Source: JALYUM01 sp036688685 (GTDB lineage Bacteria > Pseudomonadota > Gammaproteobacteria > Burkholderiales > Burkholderiaceae_D). From it: a stretch of DNA of 64,000 nucleotides. Positions 8,422 to 16,573 of this stretch are shown here, in pieces. Each line of letters opens with the position of its first letter. Position 1 is the stretch's first letter. A program made the position numbers and the translations under genes. The notes under the pieces are model-generated. The model was not told the DNA's origin and made no database searches. It saw nothing but the letters and a program-made list of their open reading frames with translations. The DNA is taken from contig NZ_JAQQPS010000023.1 in NCBI RefSeq assembly GCF_036688685.1, forward strand, positions 24,995 to 88,994, written 5' to 3'.

Positions 8422-9971
8422 GCGGGATTGTTGTCGCCGGTCACGGCAGCCGCGATCCGGACGCGGTGCGCGAATTTGAAGCACTGGTGGAACTGGTGCG
8501 CGCACGCGCGACCGGCCAGGTGGTCACGCACGGCTACCTGGAATTTTCAAGCCCGACTATCGACGAAGCCGTGCGCGCCAACCTGGCCGCCGGCAGCACG
8601 GAGATCGCGGTGGTGCCGGGCGTGCTGCTGGCCGCACGCCATGCAAAGAACGACATGCCGGCCGAAGTGCTGGCGCTGGCGCGCGATTTCCCGTCCAACG
8701 ATTTTCATTTCGGGGCGCCCCTCGGCCTGCACCCGAAACTGCTGCAACTGGCGCAGGAACGCATCGTCGCCGCCGAAGGCACATCGACGCAGACCGTGCG
8801 CCGGGCCGACACTTGCCTGGTCCTGGTTGGACGCGGCACGACTGATCCCGACGCCAACGGCGACGTGGCCAAGATGGCGCGCATGCTCGAAGAAGGCATG
8901 GGTTTTGGCGCCGCCCACGTGTGCTACTCCGGCACGGCCGCGCCGCTGGTGGGCGATGGCCTGCGTGCAGCCGCGCGCATGGGTTATGCGCGACTTGTCG
9001 TGCTGCCTTTCTTCCTGTTCGACGGCGTGCTGGTCAAGCGCATCTACGCCGCGGCCGACGACGTGGCCGAGCGTGAACCCGGCATCGAAATTTTAAAGGC
9101 CGGTTACTTCGGCGTGCACCCTTTGCTGGCCGACGTCATGATCGAACGGGCCGCCGAAGCCGTGGCCGGGCGCGCCGCGATGAACTGCTCGCTGTGCAAA
9201 TACCGCGTCCAGATCGTCGGCTTCGAGCAGCAGGTGGGCGAGCCGCAGCGCGCCCATCACGTCGCGGTGCGCGGCTTGTTAGCCAAAGAGGCCGTGCCGG
9301 AGGCGCGCATGGCGGCATATGTGCCGCACCCGATCGAAAAAGAGAGCTTTGAGATTATCGCCGCCGGGCGCGACTGGTCGCCGTTTCCCGCTGCCCAGCT
9401 GACCATCCTGCAGCGCCTGGTGCACACCAGCGGCGATTTCGCCGCGCCGGACGATATCTTCTTTTCGCCGGGCGCGGTGGAAGCAGGCATGCGCGCGCTG
9501 CTGCGCTGCAAGCGCGTGGTGACCGATGTGACCATGGTGCAGACCGGCCTGAAACGCGCGCTGCTCGAGCAGCTGGGGATCGACACCTGGTGCGGCGTGC
9601 ATGACCGCGAAACGCATTTGATGGCCGAGGCGCTTGGCATCACGCGCTCGGCCGCCGGCATCCGGCGCGGCTTCGAGAAATTCGGCAACGACGTCGTGGT
9701 GGCTATCGGCGACGCGCCGACGGCGATTGCCGAAGCGGTGCGCCTGATCCGCGAGCACGGCTGGCGCCCGCAACTGGTGATCGGCCTGCCGGTCGGCTTT
9801 GTCGGCACGCGCGAAACCAAGGAACTGCTGCGTCGCTGCCTGCAGGTGCCACGCATTACCAACAGCGGCACCCGCGGCGGCTCGCCGTGGGCCGCCAGCG
9901 TGGTCAACGGCATGATGATTGACGCCGTCAACCTGCTGGCCAGTAGTAATGAAAACCTTGACGGCAGCTGA
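8418..9971 (+). CDS. cbiX-cbiC: CbiX-CbiC fusion: sirohydrochlorin cobaltochelatase / cobalt-precorrin-8 methylmutase
   Basis: 517 residues with two enzymes. Residues 1 to about 250 are a long-form CbiX: VVAGHGSRDP with the catalytic-type His9, then a repeat half containing TCLVLVGRGTTDPDANGD, which inserts Co2+ into sirohydrochlorin early in the pathway without ATP. A linker with CSLCKYR near residue 256 resembles the metal or Fe-S binding tail of long CbiX proteins. Residues from about 295 to 510 are CbiC/CobH: HPIEKESFEII, DVTMVQTGLKR, and the ending TNSGTRGGSPWAASVVNGMM, which moves the C11 methyl group to C12. The two catalyse distant steps, so the fusion probably serves stoichiometry or coupling. 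The start uses an ATGA overlap with cbiE. Confidence 0.92.
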   Translation: MSGIVVAGHGSRDPDAVREFEALVELVRARATGQVVTHGYLEFSSPTIDEAVRANLAAGSTEIAVVPGVLLAARHAKNDMPAEVLALARDFPSNDFHFGAPLGLHPKLLQLAQERIVAAEGTSTQTVRRADTCLVLVGRGTTDPDANGDVAKMARMLEEGMGFGAAHVCYSGTAAPLVGDGLRAAARMGYARLVVLPFFLFDGVLVKRIYAAADDVAEREPGIEILKAGYFGVHPLLADVMIERAAEAVAGRAAMNCSLCKYRVQIVGFEQQVGEPQRAHHVAVRGLLAKEAVPEARMAAYVPHPIEKESFEIIAAGRDWSPFPAAQLTILQRLVHTSGDFAAPDDIFFSPGAVEAGMRALLRCKRVVTDVTMVQTGLKRALLEQLGIDTWCGVHDRETHLMAEALGITRSAAGIRRGFEKFGNDVVVAIGDAPTAIAEAVRLIREHGWRPQLVIGLPVGFVGTRETKELLRRCLQVPRITNSGTRGGSPWAASVVNGMMIDAVNLLASSNENLDGS

Positions 9972-11088
9972 ACTTCAACCGTTTGACTTGGGCGTGCTGG
10001 CCGGGAATGGCCTGCGGCGCGGGCGTACCACGGGCAGCTGTGCCACCGCGGCCGTGAAAGCGGCGCTCCACCTGTTGTTGTTCGGGGAGCGCAAGTCGCA
10101 CGTGGCAGTAACGTTACCGGGGCGGGTTTATTACCTTGTGGTGCCGGTGCAAAGCGTTGCGATGCATGACGACGGCAGGGTGCGTGCCGAGGTCTTGAAA
10201 GATGGCGGCGACGATCCGGACAGCACGCACGGCGCCACCATCTTTGCCGAGGTGGCGCGCAACCAGGCCGGCGAGATACGGTTCTTCGCCGGCCCTGGCG
10301 TCGGCACCGCCACCTTGCCAGGCTTGCGGGTGGCAGTGGGCGAGCCGGCGATCAACCCGGTGCCGCGCCTGATGATGCGCCAGGCGGTGGCCGAGGTGGC
10401 GCAAGGGGAGGCCGCTTTCGATCTGACCATCGGCTGCGAGAACGGCGAGGCCATCGCCAGGAAGACCTTCAACCCCAGGCTGGGCATTGTCGGCGGCATC
10501 TCGATCCTCGGCACGTCCGGCATCGTCGAGCCGATGTCGCTGGCAACCTGGATCGCGTCGGTGGAAGTGTATGTGCGGGTGGCGCTGGCGGAAGGGGCTT
10601 CAAGCGTGGCTTACCTACCCGGCAAAATCGGGCGCGAGTTTGCGCGCGATGTGTTGGCGCTGCCCGAAAAACGGACGGTGCAGATCGCCAATTTTCTGGG
10701 CGATGCGCTGGCGTTTACTGAGACGGCATTGGTGGAAGAGGGCCGGCAGCTGGACGTGTTGTGGCTGGCCGGTCACCCCGGCAAGCTGGCCAAGGTGCTG
10801 GACGGGTATTGGGATACCCATTCGAGCAAGAGTGCAATGGCGATGGCGGGCGTGGCCCGCGTCGCGCAAGAACAAGGCTTCGCCGCCGATCTGGTGGTGG
10901 CGATGGCGCAGGCAAACACAGTGGAAGCGGCAATGGAAACAATCAAGCATGAGGCAGGCGCGCGCGACCTGTGGATCGAAATCGAGCGGCGCATCAGCGC
11001 GCTGGTGCAGGCGCGCGTGCCGTCGGTGCGGCGTGTGGAGGTGCGGCTGTTCGATTTGAGCGGCAACCTGCTGGGAGAAGGTGCGTGA
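9949..11088 (+). CDS. cbiD: Cobalt-precorrin-5B (C1)-methyltransferase, CbiD
   Basis: 379 residues. The N-terminal GLRRGRTTGSCATAAVKAAL is the CbiD signature, followed by DGGDDPDSTHG, GVGTATLPGL and GNDP-type loops, and a KIGREFARDVLALP region. CbiD methylates C1 using SAM and is a marker of the cobalt-early (anaerobic) branch, where it replaces CobF. ATG 9949 overlaps the upstream cbiX-cbiC gene by 23 bp; the alternative upstream start at 9919 is longer without conserved content. The stop forms a GTGA overlap with cbiL. A cytoplasmic soluble enzyme acting after the CbiG hydrolase. Confidence 0.92.
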   Translation: MKTLTAAELQPFDLGVLAGNGLRRGRTTGSCATAAVKAALHLLLFGERKSHVAVTLPGRVYYLVVPVQSVAMHDDGRVRAEVLKDGGDDPDSTHGATIFAEVARNQAGEIRFFAGPGVGTATLPGLRVAVGEPAINPVPRLMMRQAVAEVAQGEAAFDLTIGCENGEAIARKTFNPRLGIVGGISILGTSGIVEPMSLATWIASVEVYVRVALAEGASSVAYLPGKIGREFARDVLALPEKRTVQIANFLGDALAFTETALVEEGRQLDVLWLAGHPGKLAKVLDGYWDTHSSKSAMAMAGVARVAQEQGFAADLVVAMAQANTVEAAMETIKHEAGARDLWIEIERRISALVQARVPSVRRVEVRLFDLSGNLLGEGA

Positions 11089-11816
11089 GCGCCCTGGGCA
11101 TGTTCTGGGGCGTGGGCGTCGGCCCGGGTCCGGCCGGCTATTTGCCGCTGGCGGCGCTCGACGCACTGCAACAGGCCGACCTGATTTACGCGCCGCGTGC
11201 GCGTGGCGTCAATGCGTCGGTCGCGCTTCAGTGCCTCGCGGGCGTGCCGATCGATGCATCGAAACTGCGCGACATCGAATTCAATATGGACCCGGACCGC
11301 TCGGTGCTCACCGAGCATTATTCGCAACTGGCCGACGGCATCGCCGCGCAGCTTCTGGCCGGGCGCAACGTCGCCTATCTGACCATCGGTGACACGCTGA
11401 CCTATTCGACCTATGGCTACGTGCTGGCCGCACTGCAGGCGCGCGTGCCGGGCCTGCGCCAGCGCACCTTCCCCGGCATCACCAGTTACGCCGCCGCGGC
11501 CGCCGCTTTATCGTGGCCGCTGGGCGAAGGCAAGGAGCGCGTGCTGATCCTGCCGTGTCCCGAGACGGCAGCCGAGCTGCGTATCGAAATTGTCACCCAC
11601 GACATCGTGGTGCTGATGAAGATCGGCGAGCGCTTGCCGTGGGTACTGGAACTGCTGCGCGAGATGGATATTGCGCGCCACTGCGCATTTGCACGCCGCA
11701 TCGGCCTGGCTGGCGAGATGCTGGCGAACGGCTTGCACGATCTGGATGCGCAGGACGCGATGGGCTACCTGGCCACGATGCTGATACGACGAACACCAAG
11801 AGAGGAACGAACATGA
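11085..11816 (+). CDS. cbiL: Precorrin-2 / cobalt-precorrin-2 C20-methyltransferase, CbiL/CobI
   Basis: 243 residues starting from GTG at 11085, which forms a GTGA overlap with the cbiD stop. The N-terminal GVGVGPGPAGYLPLAALDAL is the SAM-binding loop of tetrapyrrole methylases. NVAYLTIGDTLTYSTYGYVL (near residues 89-108) and FPGITSYAAAAAALSWPL (near 128-145) identify the C20-methyltransferase subgroup. Substrate is precorrin-2 with or without cobalt; CbiX, CbiD and CbiG in the same operon favour cobalt-precorrin-2. The next gene begins inside its last codons (ATGA). Confidence 0.92.
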   Translation: MSALGMFWGVGVGPGPAGYLPLAALDALQQADLIYAPRARGVNASVALQCLAGVPIDASKLRDIEFNMDPDRSVLTEHYSQLADGIAAQLLAGRNVAYLTIGDTLTYSTYGYVLAALQARVPGLRQRTFPGITSYAAAAAALSWPLGEGKERVLILPCPETAAELRIEIVTHDIVVLMKIGERLPWVLELLREMDIARHCAFARRIGLAGEMLANGLHDLDAQDAMGYLATMLIRRTPREERT

Positions 11817-12592
11817 AGGTGTACTTTATTGGCGCCGGCCCAGGTGCGGCTGACCTGATCACGCTGCGCGGCGCGCGCCTGCTGGGCGAAGTCGACATGG
11901 TGCTGTACGCCGGCTCGCTGGTGCCGGTGGAGATGCTGCAGCACTGCAAACCGGGGGCCGAGTTGATCGACACCGCCAAGCTGGACCTGGAACAGCAGCA
12001 AGCCTGCTACCTGCGCGCGCAGGCGGCCGGCAGCGACGTGGTGCGCCTGCATTCGGGTGACCCTGCCATCTACGGCGCGACTGCCGAGCAGATGCGCCGT
12101 CTCGACCTGCTCGGCATCGCGTATGACATCGTGCCCGGCGTGTCGTCGTTCACGGCGGCGGCCGCCGTGGTCCAGACCGAGCTGACCAAGCCGGAAGTGT
12201 CGCAGTCGGTGATATTGACGCGGGTGTCGGGACGGGCGTCGGCGGTGCCGGAACTGGAATCGATCGCGCGCCTGGCCGAGCACCGCGCCACGATGTGCAT
12301 CTTTTTGTCCGGCCCGCACCTGAAGAAAATCGTCACCGATCTGCTGCTGCATTATCCGCCCGAGACCCCGGTGGCGCTGGTCTACCGCGCCACCTGGCCT
12401 GAGCAGAAGTCGTATCAGGGCACGCTGGCGACGATACTCAAGGACACCAAGCGCGGTGCCTGGAATCTCACCACGATGATGCTGGTGGGCGCGGCGCTGG
12501 GCAAGGAGCAGGCGGCCGAATCGAGCCTGTACTCGAAGGATTTCACGCACCTGTTCCGGGTCGTCAAAAAGCCGAAAAAAGTTGCGGCATGA
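11813..12592 (+). CDS. cobM: Precorrin-4 / cobalt-precorrin-4 C11-methyltransferase, CbiF/CobM
   Basis: 259 residues. VYFIGAGPGAADLITLRGAR at the N-terminus is the SAM loop, VLYAGSLVP and VRLHSGDPAIYGATAEQM are typical of CobM/CbiF, and VPGVSSFTAAAAVVQTELT marks the central conserved loop. CbiF adds the C11 methyl group, giving precorrin-5A or its cobalt form, the substrate of CbiG that is encoded next. The ATG overlaps the cbiL stop by 4 bp and the stop overlaps the cbiG start by 4 bp. Length is normal for the family. Confidence 0.94.
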   Translation: MKVYFIGAGPGAADLITLRGARLLGEVDMVLYAGSLVPVEMLQHCKPGAELIDTAKLDLEQQQACYLRAQAAGSDVVRLHSGDPAIYGATAEQMRRLDLLGIAYDIVPGVSSFTAAAAVVQTELTKPEVSQSVILTRVSGRASAVPELESIARLAEHRATMCIFLSGPHLKKIVTDLLLHYPPETPVALVYRATWPEQKSYQGTLATILKDTKRGAWNLTTMMLVGAALGKEQAAESSLYSKDFTHLFRVVKKPKKVAA

Positions 12593-13326
12593 CCCTGGGC
12601 ATCTGGCTGGTGCGCCCGGAAGCCGAAGCGCTGGCCGCCTGCCTGGCCGCGCGCCTGCAGGGCGTGGTACATCGGCCCGTGGGGGAACAGAAGGCGCAGT
12701 TTGCGCAGGCATACCGTCGTCACACCCAATGGATTTTCATTGGCGCGTCCGGCATCGCCGTGCGCTTTCTGGACGGCCTGGCGCAGGACAAGCACAGCGA
12801 CCCGGCCGTCGTGGTGCTCGATGAAGCGGGCCGGTTTGCGGTGTCGATGCTGGCCGGCCACGAAGGCGGCGCGAATGCGCTGGCCTATCGCGTTGCAGCT
12901 AGCGTGGGCGCGGTGCCGGTGGTGAGCACCGCCAGTGAAGCATTGAAACCGCTGGTGGTGGGGATCGGCTGCCGCAAGGATGTGTCGCCAGAACGCATCG
13001 AAGCAGCGGTGCGGCTGGCACTGGGAGAACACGGCATCGACCAGGTGCGCGAAGTGGCGACCGTCGATCTGAAAGCGAACGAGCCGGGATTGCTGGCGTT
13101 TTGCGCGGCCTTCGATTTGCCGCTGCGCGTGTTCGCGCGCGCCACGCTGGCTGCGCGCCCGTGGGTCAGCAAGCCCTCCGACTGGGTGCGCCAGAACGTG
13201 GGCCTGGACGGCGTCTGCGAGCCGTGCGCCCTGGTCGCCAGCCCGCGCGGGCGTTTGCTGGTACCAAAAACAAGCCTGGACGGCGTCGCCGTCGCAGTAG
13301 TTCAAGATCAATGGATGGAAATATGA
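12589..13326 (+). CDS. cbiG: Cobalt-precorrin-5A hydrolase, CbiG
   Basis: 245 residues with a CbiG N-terminal region containing WIFIGASGIAVRFLDGL and VVVLDEAGRFAVSMLAGHEGGANALA (near residues 45-100), and a C-terminal CbiG/CobE domain beginning VVGIGCRKDVSPERIEAA. CbiG opens the delta-lactone of cobalt-precorrin-5A and releases the C20 carbon as acetaldehyde; it is a hallmark of the cobalt-early route. The protein is shorter than the roughly 350 residues of some CbiG proteins because the middle domain is small. ATGA overlaps on both sides show tight coupling within the operon. Confidence 0.88.
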   Translation: MTLGIWLVRPEAEALAACLAARLQGVVHRPVGEQKAQFAQAYRRHTQWIFIGASGIAVRFLDGLAQDKHSDPAVVVLDEAGRFAVSMLAGHEGGANALAYRVAASVGAVPVVSTASEALKPLVVGIGCRKDVSPERIEAAVRLALGEHGIDQVREVATVDLKANEPGLLAFCAAFDLPLRVFARATLAARPWVSKPSDWVRQNVGLDGVCEPCALVASPRGRLLVPKTSLDGVAVAVVQDQWMEI

Positions 13327-14858
13327 GTGGTGTTTTACATTTGGTATCGGTCGGCCCCGGCTTCGACGATTTGATCGCGCCGCGCGCGGTGGCGGCCCTG
13401 CAAGCGAGCGACGTGATCGTCGCCTACGAGTTGTACCTGCGCTGGATCGGCCCGCACGTGGAAGGCAAGGAGATCCACACGCCGCCGCTGACGCAGGAAC
13501 GCGAACGCGCTTTGCTGGCCATCGAAAAAGCGCGCGGCGGCGCGACCGTCGCCCTCATTTCCAGCGGCGACATCGGCATCTATGCGATGGCGGCGCTGGC
13601 CTTCGAAGAGATGGGCGAAGACGATACCTATACGGTGAACGTCATCCCCGGCATCACGTCGGCGAATGCCTGCGCGTCGCTGCTGGGCTCCCCGCTGTCG
13701 CATGATTTCGCCACGCTCAGCCTGTCCGATTTGCTGTGCCCGTGGGACTGGATCGAGCTGCGCGCGCGCCACATCGCGCAGGCCGACCTGGCCTGCGTCA
13801 TGTACAACGTACAGAGCGCGGGGCGCCAGCAGGGCGTCTACCGCGTGCTGCAGCTGATGCTCGAATCGAAGGCGCCGCATACGCTGTGCGGCGTGGTCAA
13901 AAACGCATATCGTCCAGGCCAGGAGGTCAGCATTCACCGGCTCGACGAACTGCCGCTACTAAAATTCGACATGCTGACGACCATCGTCGTCGGCAACCGT
14001 TTTACCAAGCGCAAACGGGGCTTCATCTACACGCCGCGCGGCTACAACGACTGGTCCGACGGCGAAACCGCCGCGCCCCGTGACGTGTTGCCGCAGGGTG
14101 CGGCCTGGGTGTTTTCCGGCACCAGCGACGGCAATGCACTCGCTAACGCACTGGCCGAAAGTTTTCCTGTGGTCGTCTCGGCCGCGACCGAACACGGCGG
14201 CGCACTGGCCGCCAATCCGAAGCTGACCGTGTGGGCTGGCCGCCAGGGAGTGGAGGCGCGGCGCCAGGCGCTGGTCGCCAGCGGCGCGCGCGTGCTGGTC
14301 GATGCCACTCACCCGTATGCGACGGTGATGAGCGAGCAGTTGGTCGGCCTCGCCCGCGAACTGAGCATCCCGTATTTGCGTTACGAACGCGCCAGCGACT
14401 ATGCGCCGGCCGACGGCGTCTGGCGCGCCACGCCCGAACTGGCGGCGCAGACGGCCATTGCCAGCGGCCAGCGCATCTTCCTCGCCACCGGCTCGAAGGA
14501 TCTTGCCACTTACCTGCAGGCGCCGGGCGCGCAGGACAAACAATGGTTCCTGCGCCTGACGGCCGACCCGGAATTGATCGAACGCGCGCTGGCGCTGGGG
14601 GTGCCGCGCGAACGCATCTGCGCCATGCAGGGGCCGTTTTCCAGCGCCTTCAACGAAGCACTGTGGCGCGACTGGCAGATCGACTGCGTGGTGACCAAGG
14701 ATTCGGGCGCGGCGGGCGGCTACGGCGCCAAGGTGGCGGCCGCGCGCGCACTCGGCATCGCGCTGGTGGTGCAGGGGCGTCCAGCGCTGGTCTATCCGCG
14801 CATGGCCGGCAGCCTTGACGCAGTCTTTGCGCAGCTGCGCGAACTTGGCATCGCATGA
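13323..14858 (+). CDS. cbiH-cbiJ: CbiH-CbiJ fusion: (cobalt-)precorrin-3B C17-methyltransferase / (cobalt-)precorrin-6A reductase
   Basis: 511 residues. The first 240 or so are CbiH/CobJ: LVSVGPGFDDLIAPRAVAAL, VALISSGDIGIYAMAALAFE, IPGITSANACASLLGSPLSH and LSLSDLLCPW, the ring-contracting C17 methyltransferase. From about residue 260 a CobK/CbiJ domain follows: VFSGTSDGNALANAL, VLVDATHPYATVMSEQ, LRYERASDY, FLATGSKDL and VTKDSGAAGGYGAKVAAA, the NAD(P)H-dependent precorrin-6A reductase. ATG 13323 overlaps the cbiG stop (ATGA). An ATG four codons earlier is possible but would overlap more. The stop overlaps the cobW-like gene by 4 bp. Confidence 0.93.
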   Translation: MSGVLHLVSVGPGFDDLIAPRAVAALQASDVIVAYELYLRWIGPHVEGKEIHTPPLTQERERALLAIEKARGGATVALISSGDIGIYAMAALAFEEMGEDDTYTVNVIPGITSANACASLLGSPLSHDFATLSLSDLLCPWDWIELRARHIAQADLACVMYNVQSAGRQQGVYRVLQLMLESKAPHTLCGVVKNAYRPGQEVSIHRLDELPLLKFDMLTTIVVGNRFTKRKRGFIYTPRGYNDWSDGETAAPRDVLPQGAAWVFSGTSDGNALANALAESFPVVVSAATEHGGALAANPKLTVWAGRQGVEARRQALVASGARVLVDATHPYATVMSEQLVGLARELSIPYLRYERASDYAPADGVWRATPELAAQTAIASGQRIFLATGSKDLATYLQAPGAQDKQWFLRLTADPELIERALALGVPRERICAMQGPFSSAFNEALWRDWQIDCVVTKDSGAAGGYGAKVAAARALGIALVVQGRPALVYPRMAGSLDAVFAQLRELGIA

Positions 14859-15934
14859 ACGGACGCATTCCCGTCACCATCGTCACCGGCTTTCTCGGTT
14901 CAGGCAAAACCACGCTGCTGCGCAGCCTGGTGGCGCGGCGCCTGGAGAGAAGGCTGGCGATCCTGATCAACGAATTCGGCGAAATTTCGATCGACAGCGC
15001 GCTGGTGCAGGACGCGGATGACGACCAGGTCCGCATCCACGATTTCACGCACGGCCTGATCGCATATGGCGACGACAACCAGTTCGTCCCGGCCATGCAG
15101 GCGATCGCCGCGCGCCGCGCCCAGGTCGACCACGTGCTGATCGAGACGTCCGGCCTGGCGCTGCCGACTGCCGTCATGGAGCGCCTGCAGGGGCCGGAGC
15201 TGGGCGACCATTTCATCCTCGACGCGACCCTGGCCGTGGTCGACACGCCCTTGCTGCTGGCCAGCCAGTTCGACACCGGCGATGCAGTGGCCGCCATGTT
15301 CGCGCGTCAGCTGGAAGCGGCCGACGTGGTGGTGCTGAACAAGATCGACGCGCTGGACGATGACGCGCTGCTGCTGGCGGAGGCGCGCGTGCGCGAGGGC
15401 GCGCCGAACGTGCGCTTCATCGAACTGGCGTATAAGGCGCAGCTCGACGTGCGCCTGGCGCTGGGCCTGCGCCTGCATCAACCGACGCGTACCGAACACC
15501 AGCACGCATACGCGCCGCTGGCCGCCGTCCCGGGGCCGCAAGCGAGCGTGCTGGGTGGCCAGCGCCGTCTCGACGGCCATGTCCACTCCGGCATGGCCGC
15601 GCACAGCCATGGCCTGGCGACGCATAAACACTTTCATGAACAGGACCCGGGCTGGTTGTCGTTTGTGTTGCGCAGCGAGGCGCCGCAGGCGCTGGCCGTG
15701 CTGAAGGATGCGTTGCAGCAGACGGCGTTGGCGGAGCCGGTCCTGCGCTGCAAAGGGTTTGTGCAGTGTGTCGACAGCGGGACCATGCTGGTGCAGGGGG
15801 TGCGGGCGCGGATCGACGTTAAGCCGGATGCATCGAAGCCGGCGCGTTCGGAACTGGTTTTCATCGGTTACCACCTGAGCCGCACGAAAGTCGCCGCCGT
15901 GATGTCCCGTGTGACCGGCACGCGCTGGAGCTAG
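14855..15934 (+). CDS. cobW: CobW-like G3E GTPase, lacking the CxCC motif
   Basis: 359 residues. GFLGSGKTT (Walker A, residues 12-20), INEFGEISID, IETSGLALP and VLNKIDAL (G4) define a G3E GTPase of the COG0523/CobW group, and a C-terminal CobW_C domain is present. CobW is thought to deliver Co2+ to CobN. Two departures stand out. The canonical CxCC metal-binding motif after the switch region is replaced by a segment reading THGLIAYGDD, leaving no cysteine there. The linker of about residues 210-265 is rich in histidine (HQHAY, HVHSGMAAHSHG, HKHFHEQ). Last gene of the operon, with an ATGA start overlap, followed by a hairpin. Cobalt specificity is inferred from context. Confidence 0.87.
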   Translation: MNGRIPVTIVTGFLGSGKTTLLRSLVARRLERRLAILINEFGEISIDSALVQDADDDQVRIHDFTHGLIAYGDDNQFVPAMQAIAARRAQVDHVLIETSGLALPTAVMERLQGPELGDHFILDATLAVVDTPLLLASQFDTGDAVAAMFARQLEAADVVVLNKIDALDDDALLLAEARVREGAPNVRFIELAYKAQLDVRLALGLRLHQPTRTEHQHAYAPLAAVPGPQASVLGGQRRLDGHVHSGMAAHSHGLATHKHFHEQDPGWLSFVLRSEAPQALAVLKDALQQTALAEPVLRCKGFVQCVDSGTMLVQGVRARIDVKPDASKPARSELVFIGYHLSRTKVAAVMSRVTGTRWS

Positions 15935-15949
15935 CGACAGGCGAAAAAA

Positions 15950-15966
15950 AGCCCGCGTGGCGGGCT
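15950..15966 (+). terminator. Hairpin after the cobalamin operon
   Basis: AGCCCGC, a GTG loop and GCGGGCT form a 7-bp stem 15 bp after the cobW stop. The stem is preceded by a run of seven A and followed only by TCATAAT, so it looks stronger as a terminator for the minus strand than for the plus strand. The remaining 15967-16150 stretch shows no convincing gene; a 69-codon open frame there has no family features. Confidence 0.5.
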
Positions 15967-16154
15967 TCATAATCGCTGCTTCTTGTATGGACGGGTGGCG
16001 CCGGGCGCCTTCCAGACTTCTGTTTCTTCCTCGTGAAGAGGTCCTCATTGAAACATCTGGTTTAAGTTTCGGCAACACTTTGTCCGCCATGCGGCGCGAA
16101 AAACAACAAATGGATGCGCTGCGCGGGCAGCGCTTGCGGAGGGGGCAGGGCACC

Positions 16155-16186
16155 TTGGCCGGCTAGCGCCACAAAAGCTTTATAAT
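16155..16186 (+). promoter_or_regulatory. Probable promoter for fmdB-DUF502(-aspS)
   Basis: A perfect -10 hexamer TATAAT at 16181-16186 lies 33 bp before the FmdB start. The best -35 candidate, TTGGCC at 16155-16160, gives a 20-bp spacer, which is long, so the -35 assignment is weak. Confidence 0.45.
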
Positions 16187-16218
16187 TCAGGGTTTTGACG
16201 ATTTTTGCGGAGTATTGA

Positions 16219-16545
16219 ATGCCGATTTATGCCTACCGCTGTGAAGAGTGCGGCTTTGCCAAGGATGTGCTGCAGAAGCTGTCCGACCCGGTATTGACCG
16301 ATTGCCCGGAGTGCGGCAAAAGCACGTTCAAGAAGCAATTGACCGCGGCCGGCTTCCAGCTCAAGGGGAGCGGCTGGTACGTCACCGATTTCCGCGGCGG
16401 CAACAAGCCGCCTGCCACCGGCACGGCTGTCTCGTCTGGCGAGAGCAAGGCCGCCGACACCAAGACTGCCGAATCGAAGTCCAGCGACAGCGCACCGGCA
16501 GCAGCGGCCGCCAAGCCGGCGGCGACCGACAGCACCCCGAAATGA
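16219..16545 (+). CDS. FmdB-family zinc ribbon protein
   Basis: 108 residues starting MPIYAYRCEECGFAKDVLQK, with two CxxC pairs (CEEC at about 8-11 and CPEC at about 29-32) forming the small zinc ribbon of the FmdB/CxxC regulatory family. The C-terminal 45 residues are a low-complexity Ala/Ser/Lys/Asp tail, probably disordered. Family members are called putative regulators but no function is proven. The gene precedes a DUF502 membrane protein and aspS, a neighbourhood conserved in betaproteobacteria, which suggests one transcript. A good GGAG ribosome binding site precedes the ATG. Confidence 0.88.
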   Translation: MPIYAYRCEECGFAKDVLQKLSDPVLTDCPECGKSTFKKQLTAAGFQLKGSGWYVTDFRGGNKPPATGTAVSSGESKAADTKTAESKSSDSAPAAAAAKPAATDSTPK

Positions 16546-16573
16546 CTATCTGAAAACACTGGTCCTCACAACA

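Noticed and set aside
15957..16166. 69-codon frame between cobW and fmdB
   Set aside because: Begins inside the hairpin after cobW, lacks a ribosome binding site and has no family features.
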